Source: Chloroflexota bacterium (lineage in GTDB: Bacteria > Chloroflexota > Dehalococcoidia > Bin125). From it: a DNA stretch of 55,994 nucleotides. Positions 7,888 through 16,174 of this stretch are shown one piece after another. Every line of letters starts with the position of its first letter. Within the stretch, counting starts at the first letter, position 1. The position numbers and the translations under genes were made by a program. Where the stretch lies: NCBI GenBank assembly GCA_028873865.1, contig JAPPNI010000006.1, positions 1-55,994 of the forward strand. Direction: 5' to 3'. A model generated the notes under the pieces. It ran no database searches. It was not told the DNA's origin and saw only the letters and a list, made by a program, of their open reading frames with translations.

Positions 7888-8688
7888 CTAGATCTTTGCG
7901 GCGACGCCGCCGTCGATGTTGATGATCTCCCCCGTGATGAAGCGCGAGTCGTCGCAGGACAGGAAGAGGACGAGATTGGCCACGTCGATCGAGTAGCCCG
8001 GTCCCTGCACGATCTGGGCGAAGTCGAACATCTTCTCGAAGACGTGGTGCCCGCCGTCTGGATCGTTGTAGGTTCCGCGGGTTGCACCGGGGGTGATGAT
8101 CTGGCCCGGCCGGACGCAGTTGACGCGGATGTTGTCGCGCCCGCCAGCGCCCGCCATGTATCGGGTGAGCGCGTCGACCCCGGCCTTGGCGGCGTAGTAC
8201 GAGGCCGAGGCAGTACCAAACTCGTCCTGCATGCGGGAAGAAAAACCTCGTTGAGCGGCCAGCGAGGACATGTTCACGATCGCTCCGCCGCCCTGTGCTC
8301 TGATGTGGGGCCAGACTGCCTGGCTGACATAGAATGTGCCGGTCAGATTGACATTGATGATCCTGAGCCAGTCCTCGTTGGGCTCATTGGGGAACGTCCC
8401 GGGCCCTCCTCCGCCCGCGTTGTTGAACAGCAGGTCTATCTGTCCATAGACCTCGGCGGCCTGGTCGACCGCGGCGACGACGGAGTCGTTGTCGCCCACG
8501 TCACAGGCGACGAACGTTGCCTCGCCGCCCGATTCCCTGATCTCGGCGACGATCGCCTCGCCTTCGGCGACACGCCGCGCCATCAGGATGACCTTGGCGC
8601 CCTCGGCCGCGAAGAGTCGGCCTGTCTCTGCGCCGATTCCGCTGTTGCCACCGGTGATCACCGCTACCTTGCCGTCGAGCTTGCCCAT
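7888..8688 (-). CDS. Short-chain dehydrogenase/reductase
   Basis: 266-residue classical SDR. The cofactor motif TGGNSGIG is at residues 12-19, NNAG near 89, a catalytic serine in VNMSSLAAQ near 142, and the YxxxK motif in SASYYAAKAGVD. The C-terminal GEIINIDGG is typical of the FabG-like branch. The acidic or basic residue choosing NAD or NADP is not certain from reading alone (MARR after the second strand favours NADP). AGGAGG lies seven bases before the ATG. It precedes the PhnB-like gene's 3' side on the same strand with a 41-base gap. Substrate unknown. Confidence 0.92.
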   Translation of the reverse strand: MGKLDGKVAVITGGNSGIGAETGRLFAAEGAKVILMARRVAEGEAIVAEIRESGGEATFVACDVGDNDSVVAAVDQAAEVYGQIDLLFNNAGGGGPGTFPNEPNEDWLRIINVNLTGTFYVSQAVWPHIRAQGGGAIVNMSSLAAQRGFSSRMQDEFGTASASYYAAKAGVDALTRYMAGAGGRDNIRVNCVRPGQIITPGATRGTYNDPDGGHHVFEKMFDFAQIVQGPGYSIDVANLVLFLSCDDSRFITGEIINIDGGVAAKI

Positions 8689-8729
8689 GCCGACCTCCTG
8701 ATTCAGGTTCCCTGCGCGTCACTCCGCAC

Positions 8730-9155
8730 TCAGTCGGTCTGAGGCGGTTGCCAGATGATCTGCCAGGCGATGCCGAACTGATCGCTGCAAGAGCCGAAGT
8801 AGTCGCCCCAGAACATGTCCGCCAGCGGCATGTCCACCTGGCCGTCGGCCGAAAGCGCGGCGAACTTCGCGTCGGCGTCAGCGCGACTGGAGGCCGCGTA
8901 GCTGAGCGAGAAGTTCGTGCCGACCACGGGGCCGGGACCAAACGCGGGGTTGGAGTCGCTGCCCATCAGGATGCTCTCACCGATCGGCAGCGAGACGTGC
9001 ATGATGCGCTGCTTGGCTTCCTCGGGCACACCCATGTCGGGCGGGCCGTCGCCGAAGGTCTGCAGCTCGGAGAAGTCGCCGCCGAAGACGGAGCGGTAGA
9101 ACTCGAAGGCGTCGCGGCAGTTGTCGTCGAAGGTCAGGTAGGTGTTCAGGGTCAT
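8730..9155 (-). CDS. PhnB-like VOC protein
   Basis: 141 residues of the PhnB/3-demethylubiquinone-methyltransferase-like VOC type: YLTFDDNCRDAFEFYRSVFGG at the N-terminus, MGSDSNP in the middle and MFWGDYFGSCSDQFGIAWQI at the C-terminus. Members are small dimers whose reactions are mostly unknown. In this subgroup the usual metal ligands are often lost and none is obvious here. It is the first gene leftward of a 385-base intergenic region that holds the decamer array. Confidence 0.85.
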   Translation of the reverse strand: MTLNTYLTFDDNCRDAFEFYRSVFGGDFSELQTFGDGPPDMGVPEEAKQRIMHVSLPIGESILMGSDSNPAFGPGPVVGTNFSLSYAASSRADADAKFAALSADGQVDMPLADMFWGDYFGSCSDQFGIAWQIIWQPPQTD

Positions 9156-9290
9156 GCTGATCTCCTCAGGCTCGGGTGGCCGGGTTCAGAGCTACACGAT
9201 ATGGCCTTCGCGGCTGCGGTGTGTTTGGCGGCGTTTTTCGGGTGGGTGGGTCGCAAGTGCTGCTGTGGGCTGGGAATTCGGGCTTGAGCT

Positions 9291-9391
9291 GTCCAGGAAA
9301 GTCCAGATTTGTCCGGTTTTGTCCAGATCTGTCCGGATTTCGTCAGGATTGGTCCAGGCCAGGCGCGGTGAGTCCGGGCCCGTCCGGATCA
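9291..9391 (-). repeat. Phased decamer array, unit AAATCCGGAC (reads GTCCGGATTT on +)
   Basis: Units beginning GTCC(A/G)G or GTCAGG start at 9291, 9301, 9311, 9321, 9331, 9342, 9352, 9372 and 9382. That is a 10-base register with a single one-base slip and one degenerate unit at 9362. Closest to consensus are 9301, 9321 and 9331. A second array with nearly the same unit lies at 39731-39858. Confidence 0.85.
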
Positions 9392-9460
9392 GTGCGGTGG
9401 TCATGGCGGCCTCGGCAGTTCCGTTCGGCTGGTCTCGTACAGCGATTGTATATGGACATA

Positions 9461-9474
9461 TGTGCGATGGCACA
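9461..9474. promoter_or_regulatory. Candidate operator ahead of the SsuD-like gene
   Basis: TGTGC-GATG-GCACA is a perfect 5-4-5 inverted repeat 66 bases before the ATG at 9541. An AT-rich segment (GATTGTATATGGACATA) lies directly upstream and could supply a promoter. Confidence 0.3.
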
Positions 9475-9540
9475 CGTCCTTGGCAATCGAAGTTTCGTCT
9501 GGCGTAGGATTTGTGGTGTTGCAAGGGTTTGGATGCTCGT

Positions 9541-10668
9541 ATGCCTGATTCACATCACTCCCCGATTCGCTTTGGCTGGTACATCCCGACGCACGGGGAT
9601 CTGACCAACTTCGCCGACCCGGATCAGTTCATTCCGGCTTCGATGGAGATGTTCGAGCGCGTGGCGCTGGCCGCAGAGTCGGCCGGGTTTGAGTACGCGC
9701 TGGTGCCGGTCACGCCGACGTGCTGGGAGGCCTGGATTTCGACGGCGATGATGTCGGCCAAGACGACGAAGCTGAAGATGCTGGTGGCGGCTCGGCCGGG
9801 CTACATCCTGCCGACGCAGATGGCGCGGATGATCGCGGCATTCGATCAGCTCTCGGAGGGGCGGGTTTACATCAACCTGATTGCCGGCGGGAATCCGCGC
9901 GAGCTGGCCGGCGACGGGATCACCTACAGCCACGACGAGCGTTACGAGGTGATGGACGAGTCGGTGCAAGTGATGAAGGCGCTGTGGACCTCGCACGAGC
10001 GGATCGACTGGGAGGGCACGCACTACCAACTCGAGGGCGCGCACGCCTATCCGAAGCCGTATCAGGACCCCTGGCCGCGCTTCTACATCGGGGGCGAGTC
10101 GGATGCGGCGCGGGATGTGGGCGCCAAGCACGCCGACTGCTACTTCTTCTGGGGCGACACGCCGGAGGCGACCGCCGCGAAGGTCGTCGACGTCAAGCGA
10201 CGGGCGGAGGGATTCGGCCGCCCCGACATCAGCTTCGGGATGAGATTGCAGGTCTGCGTGCGCGAGACCGAGGAGGAGGCCTGGGAAGCGGCCCATCGGC
10301 TGATCGAAGGCACGACCGATCGTCAACGCGAGGCGCGCAAGAACTGGCGCGGCGAGTCGGAGGCGGACAGCCGCATGTGGCAGCTGGCGGACGAGTCCAA
10401 GGACAACGACCACCGGATCGCACCGCACCTGTGGAGCGGGTTGAGCACGGTCCGCGGCGGGGCCGGTCTGGCCGTGGTCGGTAATCCGCAGCAGGTCGCC
10501 GACACGCTGCAGGAGTTCGTCGAGATCGGCTGCAGCGAGTTCTGTCTGTCGGGCTATCCGCACGACGATGAGGCGACGCGATTCGGCGAGTGGGTTATGC
10601 CGATCGTTCAGGAACGAAACAGGGTGTCATTGACGAGCGATGAGCCGGCTCTGGCTGTCGTCGACTGA
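9541..10668 (+). CDS. LLM-class FMNH2-dependent monooxygenase, SsuD-like
   Basis: 375 residues, close to the 381 of alkanesulfonate monooxygenase SsuD. The N-terminal FGWYIPTHGD, the LVAARPGYILPTQMARMIA and DQLSEGRVYINLIAGGNP segments, and RFYIGGESDAA all follow the SsuD branch of the bacterial luciferase family. Such enzymes use reduced FMN and oxygen to cleave C-S or related bonds. The family is greatly expanded in SAR202 genomes. I start it at the ATG at 9541; an in-frame start at 9511 adds ten unlike residues. The CadI-like gene follows after 12 bases. No flavin reductase or sulfonate transporter is nearby. Confidence 0.9.
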   Translation: MPDSHHSPIRFGWYIPTHGDLTNFADPDQFIPASMEMFERVALAAESAGFEYALVPVTPTCWEAWISTAMMSAKTTKLKMLVAARPGYILPTQMARMIAAFDQLSEGRVYINLIAGGNPRELAGDGITYSHDERYEVMDESVQVMKALWTSHERIDWEGTHYQLEGAHAYPKPYQDPWPRFYIGGESDAARDVGAKHADCYFFWGDTPEATAAKVVDVKRRAEGFGRPDISFGMRLQVCVRETEEEAWEAAHRLIEGTTDRQREARKNWRGESEADSRMWQLADESKDNDHRIAPHLWSGLSTVRGGAGLAVVGNPQQVADTLQEFVEIGCSEFCLSGYPHDDEATRFGEWVMPIVQERNRVSLTSDEPALAVVD

Positions 10669-10680
10669 GGAGGAACCAGG

Positions 10681-11157
10681 ATGTCGCGAGTGCAACTGGC
10701 GTTGAACGTGGCCGAGCTTGACTCGGCGATCGATTTCTACACGCAGATGTTCCGGACGGAGCCGCACAAGGTGCGTCCCGGTTACGCGAACTTCGAGGTC
10801 GAAGACCCGCCGCTGAAGCTGGTGCTGATCGAGAATCCGGCAGCGGCCGCGCCACTGAACCATCTGGGCGTCGAGGTCGGGACGACCACCGAAGTCCATG
10901 CCGAGACCCAGCGCTTCGGCGAGCTGGGGCTGGACATGGATATCGAGGACGGCGTCGTTTGCTGCCACGCCGAGCAGGACAAGGTCTGGGTCGCCGACCC
11001 CTCTGGCACGCGCTGGGAGGTCTACACGATCACGGATGACCTGCCGGAATCCTCATACGCATCTCGCGCCGCGAACCTGATTCCCCTGACCGAGGTCACG
11101 GCCGGGGCGTCGGCGATCGAGGATTGCTGCGCCGACGGCGGCCTCTGCGTCGGCTAG
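10681..11157 (+). CDS. CadI/ArsI-like VOC protein with vicinal cysteines
   Basis: 158 residues. MSRVQLALNVAELDSAIDFY, RPGYANFEV, NHLGVEV and QDKVWVADPSGTRWEVYTI match CadI of mycobacteria and ArsI, the organoarsenical C-As lyase. The vicinal pair Cys94-Cys95 (VVCCHAEQD), His61 and Glu113 correspond to the As(III)-binding cysteines and two of the Fe(II) ligands of ArsI. The first ligand histidine is Gln5 here, as in CadI as I recall it, so lyase activity is uncertain. The tail has another cysteine cluster (DCCADGGLC). GAGGAGG precedes the ATG. It is co-transcribed with the SsuD-like monooxygenase. Confidence 0.85.
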   Translation: MSRVQLALNVAELDSAIDFYTQMFRTEPHKVRPGYANFEVEDPPLKLVLIENPAAAAPLNHLGVEVGTTTEVHAETQRFGELGLDMDIEDGVVCCHAEQDKVWVADPSGTRWEVYTITDDLPESSYASRAANLIPLTEVTAGASAIEDCCADGGLCVG

Positions 11158-11165
11158 CTCCCTGG

Positions 11166-13490
11166 ATGAGACTTCGCCGACGCCGATCGGCAACGCTGCC
11201 GGGTTTTGCGCTGGCGGCCGCGCTCTGCGTAGCCACTTTCTCGGGTACTGCCTGCAATTCCGGCGGCGACCCAGAGCCGTCGCCAGAGGATCAGACTGCG
11301 TCAGTTCAATCGGCTCAAGCCTCACAGGCGGCTGATCGAGCGGAGTCCCAGACGAGCCCCGCCGGCACCATCGGAGTGGCTCGGGCTCGCCCTCAGGCGC
11401 AAGCTCAGGGGCAAGCTCAGCGGCAAGGCGAGGATGCGGCTGACCAGTCCGCTCCCAGCCAACCTGATGCAACACCTCCGGCGGGAGGCGGGTTCGTCCT
11501 CCAGTTGCTGCATGCCTCGGACATGGACGGCGCGGTCGGCGCGCTCGACAACGTAGAGACCTTCTCCGCCCTGCTCGACGGCTTTCGCGCTCAGATGCCG
11601 CGGCGGACCCTGGTGCTGAGCTCGGGCGACAACTTCATTCCCGGCCCCAGGTTCTACGCCGCGGCCGACGCTGACGCACTCAGCGTGCTCGGGGTGCCGG
11701 GGATCGGACGCGGCGACATTGCGCTCCTCAACGCGATGGGGTTTCAGGCTTCCGCTCTGGGTAATCACGAGTTCGATCTGGGACCGGGGGCGCTCGCTTC
11801 GATCATCGCGCCGGAGCAGGGTGAAGACGGGTCCTACGCGGGCGCCGTGTTTCCCTATCTGTCGGCGAATCTGCGGCTGGCCGATGACCAGGATCTGCTG
11901 CCGCTGGTGACCGCCGATGCCCAGCGGGCGCCCCTAGCCGCCAATAGCGAGGGCGTCCCACTGGCCGCTGGCAGCCTGGCGCGCAGTGTGATCCTCGAGG
12001 TGGACGGCGAGCAGTTCGGGATCGTGGGGGCGACGACGCCGCATCTGGCCTGGATCGCCGGCGTCGGCGATGTCACGGTGGAGCCGGCCGATGGGTTCGA
12101 TCTCGATGCACTGGCGGCAATCATCCAGGGCGCGGTCGATGAGCTGGCGGCGCAGGGAGTCGACAAGATCATCCTGCTCGCGCATATGCAGCAGATTGAG
12201 ATCGAGTTGCAGCTCGCGGGTCGCCTGCGACACGTGGACATCATCGTGGCGGGCGGATCGAACACGATCCTGGCCGACGACACCGATCGACTCCGACCAG
12301 GCGATCGCGCGGTGGGTACGTACCCGCTACGGGTGAGTTCGGCCAACGGCGATCCGATGTTGCTGGTCAACACCGATGCCGACTACCGCTACCTCGGCCG
12401 GCTGATTGTGCGATTCGACGGTCGCGGTCTGCTCGATTGGGAGAGCGTCGATCCCGAGGTGAGCGGCGTCTACGCGACGGACGACGAGGGACGAGCGGCG
12501 GCGACCGCCGCTCCGATCGAGGCGGTCAGCCGGATCGCCGAAGCGCTGCGTTCGGTGATTCGAGATCGCGATGGTGAGGTCGTCGCCCGCTCCGGGGTGT
12601 ATCTGGCCGGCCGGCGAGGAGACGTACGCATCCAGGAGACCAATCTCGGCAACCTGGTTGCCGACGCGTTTCTGTGGACGGCGCGTCAGTTCGATCCTCG
12701 GGTTGCGGTTGCACTGAAAAACTCCGGCGGAGTTCGCGATCACATCGGCCGGATCTCGCAGCCGCCGGGCACGACCCGCTCCGATCAGGTTGTCTACTCG
12801 CCGCCCGCGGCCAATCCAGCCAGCGGGAAACGCGACGGCGAGATCACTCGGTTCGACATCGAGAGCGTGTTGCGATTCAACAACCCGCTGGTGATCGTTC
12901 CGATCAGCGCGCAGCAGCTGGTCGATCTGATGGAGCACGCGATCGGCTTCGACGGGGTGGGAGCGGTCCCGGACGGGCGGTTCCCGCAGATCGCAGGAAT
13001 GCGATTCAGTTTCGATCCAACCAGGCCCTCCGGTGAACGGATCGAGTCGCTCGCCATCGTCGATGACGATGGCCAGGTCGCCGACGCCGTGGTCGCCGAT
13101 GGCGTATTGGCCGGCGATCCGAATCGGCTGATCCGTATGGCGGTGCTCAACTTCACCGCGAACGGAGGCGACGGCTACCCGTTCCCTCAGCCCGCCTTCG
13201 GGCGGATCGACCTCGCCGGGGAGGAGGGACAGTACAACCCGCCCTCGCCCGAGTTCCCCGACACCAACGGCAACGGAGTGATCGATGGACCTGTCGGGCT
13301 GGCTCGCGGCCTGTTCGACTTCGCCGCGCCGGGTACGGAGCAGGACGCACTCGCCGAATACCTGGCTCACTATTTCAGCGAAACGCCGTTTGACATCGCG
13401 GAAACGCCACCGGCCGAGGATCGACGGATTCAGAATCTGGCGCTGCCCGGCGCAAGGGACACGGTCTACGAGTCCGGCGACTCTCCCTGA
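11166..13490 (+). CDS. Lipoprotein 5'-nucleotidase / bifunctional metallophosphatase (UshA-like)
   Basis: 774 residues. An N-terminal basic segment and hydrophobic stretch end at Cys30 (FSGTAC), a probable lipid-anchor site, followed by a Gln/Ala-rich linker to about residue 105. The metallophosphatase domain shows LHASDMDG, SSGDNFIPG and LGNHEFDLG. The C-terminal nucleotidase domain shows GNLVADAFLWTAR and ALKNSGGVRDHI. Two motifs deviate: SDMDG replaces the usual SDxHG and VAGGSNT replaces GGHxHT. DTNGNGVIDG near 700 looks like a calcium loop. It probably acts outside the membrane on nucleotides or other phosphoesters. The ATG at 11166 puts the signal at the right place. Its end overlaps the convergent glycosylase by 25 bases. 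Confidence 0.87.
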   Translation: MRLRRRRSATLPGFALAAALCVATFSGTACNSGGDPEPSPEDQTASVQSAQASQAADRAESQTSPAGTIGVARARPQAQAQGQAQRQGEDAADQSAPSQPDATPPAGGGFVLQLLHASDMDGAVGALDNVETFSALLDGFRAQMPRRTLVLSSGDNFIPGPRFYAAADADALSVLGVPGIGRGDIALLNAMGFQASALGNHEFDLGPGALASIIAPEQGEDGSYAGAVFPYLSANLRLADDQDLLPLVTADAQRAPLAANSEGVPLAAGSLARSVILEVDGEQFGIVGATTPHLAWIAGVGDVTVEPADGFDLDALAAIIQGAVDELAAQGVDKIILLAHMQQIEIELQLAGRLRHVDIIVAGGSNTILADDTDRLRPGDRAVGTYPLRVSSANGDPMLLVNTDADYRYLGRLIVRFDGRGLLDWESVDPEVSGVYATDDEGRAAATAAPIEAVSRIAEALRSVIRDRDGEVVARSGVYLAGRRGDVRIQETNLGNLVADAFLWTARQFDPRVAVALKNSGGVRDHIGRISQPPGTTRSDQVVYSPPAANPASGKRDGEITRFDIESVLRFNNPLVIVPISAQQLVDLMEHAIGFDGVGAVPDGRFPQIAGMRFSFDPTRPSGERIESLAIVDDDGQVADAVVADGVLAGDPNRLIRMAVLNFTANGGDGYPFPQPAFGRIDLAGEEGQYNPPSPEFPDTNGNGVIDGPVGLARGLFDFAAPGTEQDALAEYLAHYFSETPFDIAETPPAEDRRIQNLALPGARDTVYESGDSP

Positions 13491-14191
13491 GCGCCGGATT
13501 CGCCCCGTGTCAGTTCCGCCGCCCGCAGGAAGATCGCGCTCAGCATCTCCTCAGTGAGGAGACCGGTGAACGTGTTGCGCTGGCTGGGGTGATACGAACA
13601 GATCACGGTCAGTGCTCCGACCGAGTGCTCCAGGCCGTGTGAGAATTTGGGTCTGGGCCTGACGCCGAGTTCGCGAGCGCAGTTTTCCCAGGCGAATGAG
13701 CCGAGGCAGACGATCACGCGCAGCTGCGACAGCAACTCCAATTCGCGGCGGAAGTAGGGCAGACAGCGATTGCGCTCCTCGACGGTCGGCTTGTTCTGCG
13801 GCGGAGCGCAGCGGACGATCGATGTAATCCGGGTATCGATGAGGGTCAGGTCGTCGTGGGCAGCGGTGGAGGTCGGCTGGTTGGCGAGGCCGGCCTGCCA
13901 GATGGCACGGTAGAGCCAGTCGCCTGAGCGGTCGCCGGTGAACATCCGCCCGGTGCGGTTGGCTCCGTGCGCGGCGGGGGCCAAACCGACCACCAGAATC
14001 TTCGCGTCGGCGGGACCGAACGAGGGAACGGCCCTGCCCCAATAGGTGTCGTCGCGGTAGGCGGCTCGCTTGTCGCGGGCGGTCTGTTCGCGCCATGCAA
14101 CCAGTCGCGGGCAAAGTCGGCAGGCTGACACGGCGTGGTTGAGCTCCGCGATGTCGAATTTACCGATTTGCGGATCGCGCGGTTGAGTCAC
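13466..14191 (-). CDS. Family-5 (UDGb) uracil-DNA glycosylase with Fe-S cluster
   Basis: 241 residues. Removes uracil and other deaminated bases from DNA. Cys24, Cys27, Cys128 and Cys143 are placed to hold a 4Fe-4S cluster. The signature GLAPAAHGANRTGRMFTGDRS (residues 69-89) is characteristic of the UDGb family, in which the active-site loop has Ala where others have an acidic residue. ICSYHPS near residue 200 is the second catalytic loop. The gene stands alone and overlaps the nucleotidase 3' end. The identification is firm. Confidence 0.95.
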   Translation of the reverse strand: MTQPRDPQIGKFDIAELNHAVSACRLCPRLVAWREQTARDKRAAYRDDTYWGRAVPSFGPADAKILVVGLAPAAHGANRTGRMFTGDRSGDWLYRAIWQAGLANQPTSTAAHDDLTLIDTRITSIVRCAPPQNKPTVEERNRCLPYFRRELELLSQLRVIVCLGSFAWENCARELGVRPRPKFSHGLEHSVGALTVICSYHPSQRNTFTGLLTEEMLSAIFLRAAELTRGESGAQGESPDS

Positions 14192-14219
14192 TGGCCCATA
14201 GTGGGGCCATAGCGGTGCG

Positions 14220-14921
14220 ATGTCCAGACTCAGCGCGATGATCCAGATTCGATCTCATTCCGTCGGTGTGTTGTCCAAGACTGCCGGTCGCGGGGCGTGG
14301 TTCCCGGCATCCCGTCATCTGAGCGCTCTGGAGGCGGCCTTCGACTGGCGACGCGCGCTGGCGTTGCAGCGACGGTTGTTGTCGGGTGAACTCGGTGTGA
14401 TCGGCGAAGTCTCGAGGACTGAGTCCGACACCAGGCCAACCCTGGCGATCTTGGTCCTCGGCGTCCTGACGGCGAGTCTGGGCGCCTGGCTCTGGGTCGT
14501 GATCGACACGCGCGGCGCAGCCGTCGCCGATCCCGCGTTGAACGTGCTGCTGCTGGGCTCGATCGCCTCGCTGGGCGCCTGGGCCCTCTGGTTCGGCCTG
14601 ACCTGGCACGCCCTGAAATCGATCTTCCTGGTCGAGGTCGAGTGGCGAAGTCTGATGCGCCCGATGGCACTGGTCGGCGGCTTCGCGGTCTGGCAGTTCT
14701 TCATGCTGGCCGGCCCGGCAAGTTTCGCGGTCGGATTGATTGTCTCTGTCGCCGGTCTCTTGCTCACCGTCCTCGCCGTTCGGGCGGCCGCGCCGGAGGT
14801 GGACGATCGGGCGGCCATCATCAGCGTCGGCGTTGGCTTCGGCGCGTACGCGCTGGCGCTCTCCCTGCTCGCCGCTCTGACCGGCGTCGGCGCTGGTCTC
14901 TTCGTCCACGCAATCGGCTAG
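14220..14921 (+). CDS. Predicted integral membrane protein of unknown function
   Basis: 233 residues with about five hydrophobic helices, roughly at 73-93, 104-125, 142-162, 165-188 and 198-228. The N-terminal 65 residues are polar and carry RRALALQRRLLSGELG. The layout (soluble N-terminus, five helices) recalls Yip1-domain proteins but I do not see a defining motif. Its stop overlaps the convergent pyrE stop (TAG/CTA at 14918-14921). No ribosome site is clear, so ATG 14238 is an alternative start. Confidence 0.65.
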   Translation: MSRLSAMIQIRSHSVGVLSKTAGRGAWFPASRHLSALEAAFDWRRALALQRRLLSGELGVIGEVSRTESDTRPTLAILVLGVLTASLGAWLWVVIDTRGAAVADPALNVLLLGSIASLGAWALWFGLTWHALKSIFLVEVEWRSLMRPMALVGGFAVWQFFMLAGPASFAVGLIVSVAGLLLTVLAVRAAAPEVDDRAAIISVGVGFGAYALALSLLAALTGVGAGLFVHAIG

Positions 14922-15493
14922 GTGACCGTCAGCTCGAGCCCGGCCTCGCACAGCTCACAGTCGTCCGGCGCGTAGCTGGCCACATCGATGGCCAGGCAGG
15001 CGAACGTGTCAAGCTCACCGAAGCTGGTTGCGCCGTTGGTGCGATCGACGACCAGGCCTACTCCGATTGGCGTGCCTCCCGCGTTCACGACCGCATCGAG
15101 CGTGTCGTTCACCGATCCGCCGGTGGTCAGCACGTCATCGACGACCAGCACCGCCTGACCGTCCTCGATCGTGAACCCCCGACCGAGGTACCGGCCGCCG
15201 GTTTCGCTGCGCTCGGCGAAGTAGGCCTTGATCGAATCACCCAGGTGTTTGGCGGTCTCATGCGCCAGCAGGATTCCTCCCGTCGTCGGTCCGACGACGA
15301 GGTCAGGTTGCAGCGGTCGAAAGTGTTCGGCGAGTTGGCGGCAGAGCGCCTCGGTAACATGCGGCTTCTCCAGCAAGCGAAACTTCTCGATGTAGGTGTC
15401 GCCATGCCGGCCCGACGCATATTGGAAGTGTCCCCTGAGCACGGCCCCGGCTTCTTCCAGCAGGGACATCGCATCGCTGGGAGCCTCGGTCAT
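14918..15493 (-). CDS. pyrE: Orotate phosphoribosyltransferase
   Basis: 191 residues. Makes orotidine 5'-phosphate from orotate and PRPP in pyrimidine synthesis. The PRPP-binding motif VLVVDDVLTTGGS is intact at about residues 120-132, and LVVGPTTGGILLAHETA and KAYFAERSE are the other family blocks. Its ATG overlaps the stop of the upstream signal peptidase gene (ATGA), indicating translational coupling. An extra cysteine pair (DDCELC) near the C-terminus is unusual but harmless to the call. Confidence 0.95.
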   Translation of the reverse strand: MTEAPSDAMSLLEEAGAVLRGHFQYASGRHGDTYIEKFRLLEKPHVTEALCRQLAEHFRPLQPDLVVGPTTGGILLAHETAKHLGDSIKAYFAERSETGGRYLGRGFTIEDGQAVLVVDDVLTTGGSVNDTLDAVVNAGGTPIGVGLVVDRTNGATSFGELDTFACLAIDVASYAPDDCELCEAGLELTVT

Positions 15494-16104
15494 GGCAGGA
15501 CGTTCCCTTCGTAGTCGGTAGCTTCTTTGGAGATGTCGCTGCTGATCCGGTCAAACGGGAACCAGCGGAACATCACCTCGCCGACGATCTGGTCCTCGTG
15601 GATCGGGCCAAAAGCGTGCGAGTCCTGACTGCTGTTGCGATTGTCGCCGAGCACGAAGTAATGCTCGGGAGGGATCACCGCCGGGCCCCACTGGTAGCTG
15701 GGCGGTTCGAAGATGTAGTCGTGCTCGTCGAGTTCGACCCCGTTGACGAAAACTCGCCCTCGGATGACTTCCACCGTGTCGCCCGGCAAACCGATGACCC
15801 GCTTCACGAAATCGTGTGCGCTCTGATAGGGCGGACGGAAAATGATCACTGAGCCGCGATGTGGACCGGAGAGCAGGAAGTCGCCGTTGCTTCGGCCCGG
15901 CACCAGGGCGTCGAATGGTCCCAGATCGACCTCCCAGTAGCCAATCTTGTTGACCAGTACGAGCTCCGAGCTGGCCAGTGTTGGCTGCATTGAGCGGCCC
16001 TCGACCTGGAAGTTCTGGACGGCCTCTCGGGCCAGCAAGAAGACGATCAGGCCGAGGATCGCGGTTTCGATGATCTCCCGCAACGGCCCGTACTGCAGCC
16101 TCAT
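15490..16104 (-). CDS. lepB: Signal peptidase I
   Basis: Cleaves signal peptides from exported proteins at the outer face of the membrane. One N-terminal membrane helix (residues 10-25) precedes the nucleophile Ser38 in VEGRSMQPTL. The general base is Lys101 in DFVKRVIGLPGD, and GDNRNSSQDSHAFGPI is the conserved box E. I favour the ATG at 16104: TAAGCT lies seven bases before it as a leaderless -10 box. An ATG at 16131 would add nine residues (MVGADKLGR). It overlaps pyrE by four bases. Confidence 0.95.
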   Translation of the reverse strand: MRLQYGPLREIIETAILGLIVFLLAREAVQNFQVEGRSMQPTLASSELVLVNKIGYWEVDLGPFDALVPGRSNGDFLLSGPHRGSVIIFRPPYQSAHDFVKRVIGLPGDTVEVIRGRVFVNGVELDEHDYIFEPPSYQWGPAVIPPEHYFVLGDNRNSSQDSHAFGPIHEDQIVGEVMFRWFPFDRISSDISKEATDYEGNVLP

Positions 16105-16174
16105 ACGGCCGAGCTTATCCGCCCCTACCATGAGGCAGAGCAGGCCGCCGGCGAGTGTTTACGGAGTGTCTGAG

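Larger units (their letters stand above)
9156..9540. other. Divergent intergenic region with decamer array and small palindrome
   Basis: This 385-base stretch separates the PhnB-like gene (-) from the SsuD-like gene (+). It holds the phased decamer array at 9291-9391 and a palindrome at 9461-9474. Short reading frames cross it on both strands but look like translations of the repeats, without any family resemblance. Confidence 0.8.

Noticed and set aside
9192..9524. 110-codon frame over the decamer array read as a small protein
   Set aside because: Its sequence is mainly a translation of the repeats, there is no ribosome site and a frame exists on both strands.
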